Positions 1-5,492 of a stretch of DNA of 8,031 nucleotides are shown piece by piece; position 1 is the stretch's first letter, and each line of letters starts with the position of its first letter. Position numbers and translations under genes: made by a program. Below the pieces are notes generated by a model that was not told the origin of the DNA, did not search any database, and saw only the letters and a program-made list of their open reading frames with translations. Origin of the DNA: Planctomycetia bacterium (GTDB lineage: Bacteria > Planctomycetota > Planctomycetia > Gemmatales > Gemmataceae); NCBI GenBank assembly GCA_022616395.1, contig JAKEEV010000501.1:1-8031 (forward strand), written 5' to 3'.

Positions 1-103
1 GAGGTTTCTCGCGAGTCGAGTGTCTGATTTCAGCCCCAAAACGCCCTCGCTCCGCGCAAGAACCCTTGAAAAGCAAGGCCCGCAGACCCGTGAACGGTTA
101 CAG
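1..103. other. Non-coding stretch, no recognised feature
   Basis: I see no gene, RNA or repeat I can support in these bases. A short open frame starts at 20 and runs into the inverted repeat, but it has a low-complexity arginine-rich translation, no ribosome binding site and no recognisable domain. The rest of the gene-free stretch up to 368 is the inverted repeat plus about 50 unremarkable bases after it. Confidence 0.5.
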
Positions 104-319
104 TTTTTAAGACCCCTCACCCGCCGCTATTCGCGAAGCGAGGCGCTTCGCGGCGGCGACCTCTCCCCGCAGAAGCGGGGCGAGGTAGGGGCGCTTGCAA
201 TTTCGGGAAGCTACACGAAGAAGCAGAACCCCCACCTCTCTTGCGCCGTGCGGGGCGAGGTCGCCGTAGACTGACGCGCTTCGCCTCAGTCGTAACGGCG
301 GGTGAGGGGGTCTTGAAAA
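104..319. repeat. Large imperfect inverted repeat with internal hairpins
   Basis: The outer arms match in inverted orientation: about 105-128 (TTTTAAGACCCC, then TCACCCGCCG) against 293-319 (CGGCGGGTGA, then GGGGGTCTTGAAAA), with small indels. Inside the left arm is a perfect hairpin, CGCGAAGCG/CGCTTCGCG, around 132-152. Next to it is a near-palindrome, ACCTCTCCCCGC / GCGGGGCGAGGT, around 159-186. The right arm holds a diverged inverted version: GCGGGGCGAGGT around 250-261, then a GACTGA/TCAGTC stem at 269-291 around CGCGCTTCGC. The two arms therefore look like one module present twice head to head around a spacer of roughly 60 bp. From memory, similar CCTCTCCCCGC...GCGGGG palindromes are scattered through Gemmataceae genomes; this was not searched. 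It lies downstream of the minus-strand DUF1559 pair and could act as a terminator or mRNA-end structure, but it has no T-tract. The open frames here follow the palindromes and are not credible genes. Confidence 0.7.
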
Positions 320-368
320 CTCAATCCAATCCCCTCGTGTGACAGTTTGACGGAGATCCTCGACGATC

Positions 369-1202
369 TCACCAGCCGTCCGGCAACTCCTCTCCGCCTG
401 CGATCGTGGCGAGTGCGAAAAGTGTCGCGGGGGAAATCTCGTTCTTCGTGTACCGAACCGAGCCATCCGCGAGCATCATGTTGAAGCCATCCGGACGTTT
501 GGAGAAGAACCACGAGTTGCGGTAGTGCGTGCCACCGAATTGTCGATCCACGCCCGTGAGCGGAACATCGTCGACGTCCACTCCGCGAACGGTGCTCGGC
601 CCTCCTCGAATCCACGGACCGACCTCGCGAGTGGTTTCGATCAGCAGAAGCGTGTTCGCCAGCCCGTCTTTCACGTCTTCCGTCTTCACGGTGCGGTCGG
701 AGCCGAAGAAGCCGATTCCCGGCGCATCCATCGGAAGCATCGGTGAGTCGATCCCCACACCCGCGACACCGATGTAGTTGGTGAACGCGAGATGGCCCGA
801 TTTCGGAGGCGGGTCGTCTTGCTCACCGATCCACTCTGGGCACTGATACATCCTGCCGGGATAGTGTGCCAGGACACCGACATTGGTTGGCGAATCCCAC
901 GATTCTTTCTTGGCAAACTGATTGTACAGCGGACTGGCCTCGACGAAGGGATACACCGCGATGTGAAAGCTCAGTCGCTCTTCCGGTGAGAGCGCTGGAT
1001 TGGGCATCGTGCCCGGCGGGAAGTGATTGTGCGCGTCGCGGTAGCCGTGGATTGCGAAGCCGAGTTGTTTGAGGTTGTGCGAACAGCGCACTTTCTCGCT
1101 GACCACGCGCACCCTCGATGATGCGCACAGCAGCAGACTCGCGAGAACAGCGAGAATGACGAGCATGATCGCGATTTCGATTGCGTTGAATCCGCGGCGC
1201 AT
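369..1202 (-). CDS. DUF1559 prepilin-like protein, divergent paralogue
   Basis: A 277-residue protein of the planctomycete DUF1559 family. It starts with a type IV prepilin-like segment: RRG at 2-4 before the predicted cleavage site, F5 as the first mature residue and E9 at the +5 position, then a hydrophobic helix (about 10-27). The usual FTLIE is FNAIE here, and the helix ends in LLLCASSR, so the signal is diverged from its neighbour. The family core follows: NLKQLGFAIHGYRDAHNHFPPG (43-64, read with its breaks as NLKQLG then FAIHGYRDAH then NHFPPG). The C-terminal H...DG motif has H226 and D246-G247, a 19-residue gap where the family usually has 9. The C-terminus (TIAGGEELP..W) matches the upstream paralogue. 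It begins 21 bp after the upstream DUF1559 stop, with AGAGGT (minus strand, 1207-1212) as ribosome binding site, so co-transcription is likely. Family proteins are thought to be membrane-anchored and exported through a prepilin-peptidase route; the molecular role is unknown. Confidence 0.92.
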   Translation of the reverse strand: MRRGFNAIEIAIMLVILAVLASLLLCASSRVRVVSEKVRCSHNLKQLGFAIHGYRDAHNHFPPGTMPNPALSPEERLSFHIAVYPFVEASPLYNQFAKKESWDSPTNVGVLAHYPGRMYQCPEWIGEQDDPPPKSGHLAFTNYIGVAGVGIDSPMLPMDAPGIGFFGSDRTVKTEDVKDGLANTLLLIETTREVGPWIRGGPSTVRGVDVDDVPLTGVDRQFGGTHYRNSWFFSKRPDGFNMMLADGSVRYTKNEISPATLFALATIAGGEELPDGW

Positions 1203-1223
1203 GGCGACCTCTGCTGCGATTGT

Positions 1224-2045
1224 TCACCACTCCGTCGGCACCTCTTCGCTCCCAGCGATTGTCACCAGAGCGCCGAGTACGAAGGGGTCGATGTGGACCT
1301 GAGACATCCTCACGCTTCCATCAACCATAAGCACGTTCGCCCCAAGCGGAGTTTTGCCTCCGAACGATTTGTCCTTTTTGTGCAACCCACCGAAGGATCG
1401 GCCTTCTCCGAAGAGCGGTTCGTTGGTCAGGTCGATTCCGCGAGTTGTCCCCGGTCCTCCTCGAATCACTCGGCCTGGCTCGTGAGCGGTCTCGATCACC
1501 GCGATTGTGTTCGCGGAGCCATCCTTGATCTTCTCCACTTTCAACACGCGGTCGTAGCCCAAGAAACCGACTCCTGGAGCGTCAAGCGGAAGTGTCGTTG
1601 CATCGATTCCGATGCCCGCGATGCCGGGGTAATTGGTGAAGGGATAATCGATCCCCCGTCCCCAGAACGACGGGCAGCAGAACGGACGGATCAAGTGACT
1701 GGGGGACTCCTTTTCCACCGCGGCATTCTTCGGCGCGTCCCACGCGGCAGTGTGGTCGAGTTTGTCGTAGGTCGTCTGCTGCTCGACGAATGGCAGCATT
1801 GAGACGTGCCAGCTTAATCGCTGATCGGGAGGCAACTCCTTGTTCGGTATCGCGCCTGGCGGGAAGTGCTTGTGTGCGTCGTGGTAGTTGTGAATCGCCA
1901 GCCCGATCTGCTTCAGGTTATTCTGACACGCCATGCGAGCCGCGGCTTCTCGCACCTTGCACACACTCGGTAATAGAAGCCCAATTAGCACCGCGATGAT
2001 GGCAATGACAACGATCAGCTCGATGAGGGTAAATCCGCGCCTCAT
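1224..2045 (-). CDS. DUF1559 prepilin-like protein (canonical N-terminus)
   Basis: A 273-residue DUF1559 protein with a textbook prepilin-type N-terminus: RRG|FTLIE at 2-9 (predicted prepilin peptidase cut after G4, E9 retained), a hydrophobic helix at about 8-26, then the family signature KVREAAARMACQNNLKQIG from residue 30. AIHNYHDAHKHFPPG (50-64) matches the adjacent paralogue almost residue for residue. The C-terminal motif has H222 and D242-G243, again with 19 residues between, so both copies share this longer spacing and probably arose by tandem duplication. Cysteines at 123-124 and 40 lie in the predicted exported part. The start is fixed by GAGGAGGT (minus strand, 2050-2057), four bases from the ATG. 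It is the first gene of the minus-strand pair, transcribed divergently from the WD40 cluster. The family is hugely expanded in planctomycetes and functionally uncharacterised; a pseudopilin-like or surface role is inferred. Confidence 0.95.
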   Translation of the reverse strand: MRRGFTLIELIVVIAIIAVLIGLLLPSVCKVREAAARMACQNNLKQIGLAIHNYHDAHKHFPPGAIPNKELPPDQRLSWHVSMLPFVEQQTTYDKLDHTAAWDAPKNAAVEKESPSHLIRPFCCPSFWGRGIDYPFTNYPGIAGIGIDATTLPLDAPGVGFLGYDRVLKVEKIKDGSANTIAVIETAHEPGRVIRGGPGTTRGIDLTNEPLFGEGRSFGGLHKKDKSFGGKTPLGANVLMVDGSVRMSQVHIDPFVLGALVTIAGSEEVPTEW

Positions 2046-2198
2046 GACGACCTCCTCAAGATGTGGGTGTGGAGATGAAAGCCGTCAGAAGTAGAACGCG
2101 GCCCGACGAATAACATTTCAGACGAATTCCGGCCGTGAACCAGTTGTTGGATGCGGGCATCTATTCCTGATGTCCCACTTTTTAGGATACCAGCAGTC
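2046..2198. promoter_or_regulatory. Divergent intergenic region, presumed two promoters
   Basis: The 153 bases between the divergent DUF1559 and WD40 starts must hold promoters for both directions, but I see no strong consensus. On the minus strand a weak candidate is TTCACG, an 18-base spacer, then TGTTAT (about 2135 down to 2106). On the plus strand TAGGAT at 2183-2188 could serve as a -10 or, read as AGGA, as a ribosome binding site for the ATG at 2199; no good -35 precedes it. An alternative plus-strand start at 2151 lies inside this stretch but has no ribosome binding site. Confidence 0.35.
2050..2057 (-). promoter_or_regulatory. Strong Shine-Dalgarno of first DUF1559 gene
   Basis: On the minus strand this reads GAGGAGGT, followed by CGTC and the ATG at 2045. 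It is the strongest anti-SD match in the window and confirms the start of the canonical DUF1559 gene. Confidence 0.8.
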
Positions 2199-3191
2199 AT
2201 GATCCCGCTGCAAACCGCTTCTCCTCATCCGGTCACGCACCTTCTCTTCAGCCCGGATGGAGCAACAATCGCGGTGGCTCAACCTCACTCAGGTGTCACA
2301 CTCATCGAACGGTCCACGGGCCACACGCTCGCGGTCTGCGCGATGCCGCGTCGCGCGATTCTGACCGGCCTCACGTTCTGCGAAGATGGCCGATTCCTCG
2401 CGGCTGCAAGCGCGAAGGGAGTGGAAGTGTTCGATACGCAGACCGGAAAGCGGGTGGCAGCGAGCTTCGACTGGCGCGACAAGAGCCTGAGCCTGGTCGT
2501 GCGTCACGAGGGCGTGATGGGCGTGAACGTAACCGGTGATCGGCGAGTCTGTGATCCCCGCACGATCTCGGCCGGTATGTTTCCAGCGAAGGTGGGATCC
2601 AATCGTGTCGGGTTCTGGGTCAACTCAATCTCTCCCGACGGGCGTTTGGCAATTGGTCATCGCTCGATGATCTGGCTGGCTCTATTCGACCTGGAAGCCT
2701 GGCGGGTTGTGGCTCATCTGAACCAGCCAGACTATGAGAGGTCGATGTTCAAGGGCACCGCGCGATTCTGCCCACTTGGCCGTCGGTTCGCGCTGAACGA
2801 TGGTCAAACGATCTCGGTGTACGATACCGGCGGTGTTGTGGAGGAAGACGAGGAGGACCAACAAACCGATACCCCGCTTGTCCAGCGGGCCAACGGGATC
2901 GCGGTTGCTCCGAAACCACACGTAAAGTTATCTCCAATGTTCACGCTCGCGCCAGAAAAGCCAACTGTGCGCGGCTGGTATCCGCCGTTTGCGCTCGCGG
3001 CGGACGGTCGCGGGGTGCTCGTGAAGCGTCCCGGCAATCGCGTCCAGCTCTGGGACGCTCCAACGGGTACGCTTGTGAACCAGTGGAGCTGGCGGTTCGA
3101 GTGGGTGACGTGTCTAGCTCTGTCGCTCGATGGCTTGACGGCGGTCGTGGGTGGCCGATTCGGTCGCGTGCTGATCTGGGATCTGGATTAG
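2199..3191 (+). CDS. WD40 beta-propeller protein (first of three)
   Basis: A 330-residue protein with degenerate WD40-type blades. Visible blade signatures are LLFSPDGATIAVA (15-27) with TLIERSTG (34-41), LTFCEDGRFLAAAS (58-71) with VEVFDTQTG (75-83), ISPDGRLAIG (144-153) with ALFDLEAW (161-168), and FALAADGRGVL (264-274) with VQLWDAPTG (282-290). The last is LALSLDGLTAVVGG (306-319) ending RVLIWDLD at the C-terminus. Together these suggest about seven blades, with weak ones near 95-130 and 183-210. A linker at about 212-262, with the acidic stretch EEDEED (215-220), interrupts the propeller. The chosen ATG (2199) aligns with the beginnings of the two downstream paralogues; a longer frame from 2151 would add 16 residues without homology or ribosome binding site. 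No signal peptide is visible, so it is probably cytoplasmic. WD40 propellers usually mediate protein-protein contacts; the partner is unknown. It is 26 bp ahead of the next paralogue and probably co-transcribed with it. Confidence 0.87.
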   Translation: MIPLQTASPHPVTHLLFSPDGATIAVAQPHSGVTLIERSTGHTLAVCAMPRRAILTGLTFCEDGRFLAAASAKGVEVFDTQTGKRVAASFDWRDKSLSLVVRHEGVMGVNVTGDRRVCDPRTISAGMFPAKVGSNRVGFWVNSISPDGRLAIGHRSMIWLALFDLEAWRVVAHLNQPDYERSMFKGTARFCPLGRRFALNDGQTISVYDTGGVVEEDEEDQQTDTPLVQRANGIAVAPKPHVKLSPMFTLAPEKPTVRGWYPPFALAADGRGVLVKRPGNRVQLWDAPTGTLVNQWSWRFEWVTCLALSLDGLTAVVGGRFGRVLIWDLD

Positions 3192-3217
3192 CTGTTCAAC
3201 TGTCGCGAGATTTCGCC

Positions 3218-4267
3218 GTGCGTCCACTGAGGATCAAACCCGGACACCCGATCACGCGGCTGGCGCTTTCGCCAACCGGAGGGCGGTTGCTTGTCGCGCA
3301 ATCGAGTTGGGGCGTGAGGCTGTTCGATACCATCACCGGCGAGGAGTTGGAGCACACCGACGGAAGGGAAACTGTCTACCAAGCAGCTCCGACAAACCGG
3401 CACGCGCTCCACCTCCGGAGCATCAACGTGCGCTTCGCTGAAGTCATGGCCGGTCGGCCGTTCATTCGATTTCAAACCGGCTGGAAACGACTTGGCGGCG
3501 TGAATCGCCCGCCCGCCGAACCGGGTACGTTGCCGCTTCAGATGATCGGTAACCCGGCCGGCTGGGTCATACTCAGCCAGTTCGGCACCGATATCTTCAA
3601 GGTAACTCACCCGCTTCCGTTGTGGCACTGGACCATGCCCGATTGCGCACTGAGCGCCAATCACCGGTTCGCGGTCGGTCACCTCCGTACCGAGAGGTGG
3701 TTGAGCTTGTGCGATCTGGCAACCGAGGCCATCGCAGCGAAGTTGCTCCCTCCCGACTGGGAACTGCGCGAGCCGCAACGCACGCGAGCCGTGTTCACCC
3801 CAGACGAAACTCGTGTTGTCGCGGTCACGCAAAACACACTGATGGTGTTCGACCTTCCTCCTCCGCTCGAACTCCCAGAACCGGAGCCAGAACCAGAACA
3901 ACCGCAGCTATCGCTCTTCGGCCGACTCAAAGCGGCTCTCACGCGCACCGGACCATACGCCCCGCGTCGAGAGACTGTGTTTCCCGCTCCACCTGCAGCG
4001 ATGGTTGAACCGACGCTCGCCGTGCTGCTGACTCAGCCGCAACCGGATCAGAACATCCCACCGTTCGCGGTGCTACCATGCGGGCAGAAGATCATCATTC
4101 GTGGTACAAAGAGCCGTGTCGAGTTGCGCGACATCGCCACCGGCGAAGTGCTCACCGTCTGGAAGTGGGGCCTCCCGCGCCAGACCGCGCTTGCATGCGC
4201 TGCGGATGGGCTAACCGCTGCCGCGGGCGGAACCGGCGGCCAAATGATACTCTGGGATTTGGCGTAA
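3218..4267 (+). CDS. WD40 beta-propeller protein with proline/glutamate linker
   Basis: A 349-residue paralogue of the flanking WD40 proteins. Blade signatures are RLALSPTGGRLLVAQ (14-28) with VRLFDTITG (33-41), CALSANHRFAVGH (143-155) with LSLCDLATE (162-170), AVFTPDETRVVAV (191-203) with LMVFDLP (208-214), and FAVLPCGQKIII (283-294) with VELRDIATG (301-309). The last blade is ALACAADGLTAAAGG (324-338) closing with MILWDLA. The region between about 45 and 140 is too diverged to assign blades with confidence. Residues 213-282 form a long Pro/Glu-rich insert including PEPEPEPEQPQ, at the position of the acidic linker in the upstream protein. The GTG at 3218 is chosen because it gives MRPLRIKPGHPITRL, matching the paralogue starts; GCGAGA upstream is a weak ribosome binding site. 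An in-frame start at 3083 would overlap the previous gene by more than 100 bases and is unlikely. Probably cytoplasmic, function unknown. Confidence 0.84.
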   Translation: MRPLRIKPGHPITRLALSPTGGRLLVAQSSWGVRLFDTITGEELEHTDGRETVYQAAPTNRHALHLRSINVRFAEVMAGRPFIRFQTGWKRLGGVNRPPAEPGTLPLQMIGNPAGWVILSQFGTDIFKVTHPLPLWHWTMPDCALSANHRFAVGHLRTERWLSLCDLATEAIAAKLLPPDWELREPQRTRAVFTPDETRVVAVTQNTLMVFDLPPPLELPEPEPEPEQPQLSLFGRLKAALTRTGPYAPRRETVFPAPPAAMVEPTLAVLLTQPQPDQNIPPFAVLPCGQKIIIRGTKSRVELRDIATGEVLTVWKWGLPRQTALACAADGLTAAAGGTGGQMILWDLA

Positions 4268-4270
4268 TTT

Positions 4271-4385
4271 GTAGGACAGGCTTCTTGCCTGTCTGTTGAT
4301 GTAGGACAGGCATCTTGCCTGTCGTGAGTTGAGACAGGCAAGATGCCTGTCCTACAGAAAGAGACAGGCAAGAAGCCGGTCCTAC
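4271..4385. repeat. Nested palindromic array of four 23-bp units
   Basis: Four copies of one 23-base unit (GTAGGACAGG, then CWTCTT, then GCCTGTC) lie at 4271-4293 and 4301-4323 in direct orientation, and at 4333-4355 and 4363-4385 inverted. Each unit has its own stem, GACAGGC / GCCTGTC, with a 5-base loop. The spacers are 7, 9 and 7 bases, so the whole 115 bp is symmetric about 4328. The outer pair shares TTCTT in the loop and the inner pair shares ATCTT; the last copy has one stem mismatch (GCCGGT). It begins 3 bases after one WD40 stop and ends 14 bases before the next WD40 start. I recall similar REP-like units as common in planctomycete genomes; this was not checked here. In RNA it could form either four small hairpins or one long hairpin, which may affect read-through or mRNA stability. 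Confidence 0.93.
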
Positions 4386-4399
4386 TTTAGGTTTTCCCG

Positions 4400-5344
4400 A
4401 TGCGTGTCTTCCGGGGTGATTTGCGGCACGATGTTGACCGGCTGGCGTTTGGGCCGGGCGTGCGCCTGGCGGCTTCCGCAGTGAGGAGCAACCAGGTGGA
4501 TGTGTGGGACGCGGTCACGGGAATCCAGGCTGACGCGTGGAGCGCTCGCGGTTGCGAGGTCACCGATCTCGGCTTTCTTCCCACCGGGCAAGTGCTGGTG
4601 TGCGTGACGGGCCATCCGCTTCAGGTGATTGACCCCGAGGCTGAGAGGTACGGGCTGATTTTCCCCGGCGCGGAAAGCAAAAGTCTCGACTCCGCGGTTC
4701 TTGTGGCGACTGGTGGCGACCGCGTATTCGTGTTGCACGCTCAACGAAGACCGTTCGTTGGCGACTTCACCCTCGCGGCGTGGAAACCAGTTGCCGGAGG
4801 GAAGTACAAAGTCGAGTGGCAAGTAGGCATCGACCAGACTGTTGCAGGCATCGCGGCGAGCGAACACGGACTGGTTGCAGTCGCGACCCAGTCCACCAGT
4901 CGCTGGCGGTCTCGTGTGCGGTCCGATCTGATCCTGTACGATGCCGCGACGGGAGTCGAACGCGCCAAGATCACCGAACGCGCCATCACCTGGGGACGCG
5001 CCGACCGACTTCGGTTCTTCCCGGATGGCGAACGGGTGCTTGCGCTGGCTTCCGGCATCGTTCACGTGTGGGAAACCGCGAGGGGCAACCACCTCGGCCA
5101 GTTCCCCGCGCGACTGGGCAGTGAGTTACTCACCGACGTGGCCGTTCACCCCTCCGGCAAGGTGCTGTTCACCAGCGGCGAAGATCACCGCGCGCGACTC
5201 TGGGACGCGACGACCTTCACCGAACTGACCGCGTGGGAATGGAGCATCGAAAAGCTCCACTCGATCGCTGTCTCGGCAGATGGAGCACTCGCGGCAGTTG
5301 GTGGCGAGACCGGGAGGATTGTCGTGTGGGATCTCGATCTGTGA
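4400..5344 (+). CDS. WD40 beta-propeller protein (third of three)
   Basis: A 314-residue WD40 protein, the most regular of the three. Blades are visible at RLAFGPGVRLAASA (14-27) with VDVWDAVTG (33-41), LGFLPTGQVLVCVTG (57-71) with LQVIDPEAE (74-82), and GLVAVATQ (157-164) with LILYDAATG (177-185). They continue with LRFFPDGERVLALASG (204-219) with VHVWETARG (221-229), VAVHPSGKVLFTSGED (247-262) with ARLWDATT (265-272), and IAVSADGALAAVGGE (289-303) with RIVVWDLDL at the C-terminus. It lacks the long Pro/Glu or acidic linker of its neighbours. The W-x-W between the last two blades (WEW, 279-281) is shared by all three proteins (WSW, WKW). The start follows the palindromic array by 14 bases; only a weak AGG at 4389-4391 precedes it, and translation may be coupled or driven by the array structure. 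No signal peptide. It is 148 bp upstream of the kinase gene and is a candidate scaffold or partner; this is inference. Confidence 0.88.
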   Translation: MRVFRGDLRHDVDRLAFGPGVRLAASAVRSNQVDVWDAVTGIQADAWSARGCEVTDLGFLPTGQVLVCVTGHPLQVIDPEAERYGLIFPGAESKSLDSAVLVATGGDRVFVLHAQRRPFVGDFTLAAWKPVAGGKYKVEWQVGIDQTVAGIAASEHGLVAVATQSTSRWRSRVRSDLILYDAATGVERAKITERAITWGRADRLRFFPDGERVLALASGIVHVWETARGNHLGQFPARLGSELLTDVAVHPSGKVLFTSGEDHRARLWDATTFTELTAWEWSIEKLHSIAVSADGALAAVGGETGRIVVWDLDL

Positions 5345-5428
5345 GGGGAGCAAGGTGCGGGTGTGAAACTGGGATTGCAAATTCCGTATTCGGCTTGATG
5401 TCATTGCAAAACAGTCCGACGTAGACGC

Positions 5429-5457
5429 TTGCGTTGGTGTGCCTGTGCGGGTAAGAT
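5429..5457 (+). promoter_or_regulatory. Candidate sigma70-like promoter for the kinase gene
   Basis: TTGCGT (5429-5434), a 17-base spacer, then TAAGAT (5452-5457) fits a sigma70-type -35/-10 pair at ideal spacing. Transcription would begin near 5464 and give a leader of about 30 bases before the ATG at 5493. The remaining bases of this 148 bp gap hold two copies of ATTGCAAA (5374-5381 and 5403-5410, 29 bases apart), whose TTGCAA core is palindromic; a regulator site is possible but unsupported. Confidence 0.45.
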
Positions 5458-5481
5458 CGCGTCAAAACTCACATCTCACCC

Positions 5482-5485
5482 GGAG
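5482..5485 (+). promoter_or_regulatory. Ribosome binding site fixing the kinase start
   Basis: GGAG lies seven bases before the ATG at 5493. A longer frame from a GTG at 5439 has no such site and would add 18 basic residues ahead of the CxxC knuckle, so 5493 is preferred. Confidence 0.65.
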
Positions 5486-5492
5486 CGCCTCG

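Noticed and set aside
353..370. GAGATC/GATCTC hairpin at the 3' end of the second DUF1559 gene as a terminator
   Set aside because: The stem is only six pairs, overlaps the stop codon and has no T-tract on the minus strand; chance is as likely.
286..615. Minus-strand arginine-rich open frame overlapping the DUF1559 gene end
   Set aside because: It is an out-of-frame shadow of a clearly real DUF1559 gene, with no ribosome binding site or family pattern.
3083..3217. Earlier in-frame start for the second WD40 gene
   Set aside because: It would overlap the preceding WD40 gene by 109 bases and add 45 residues lacking homology to the paralogue starts; the GTG at 3218 aligns with them.
4048..4371. 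Minus-strand open frame with a repeated CRTGILPVS / RQDACPT-style translation
   Set aside because: The translation comes from the four palindromic repeat units plus the antisense of the WD40 gene; it is a well-known kind of spurious planctomycete protein.
4271..4385. Regular 30-base periodicity suggestive of a small CRISPR array
   Set aside because: The units switch orientation halfway, spacers are only 7-9 bases, each unit is itself palindromic, and no cas gene is nearby. It is a REP-like array.
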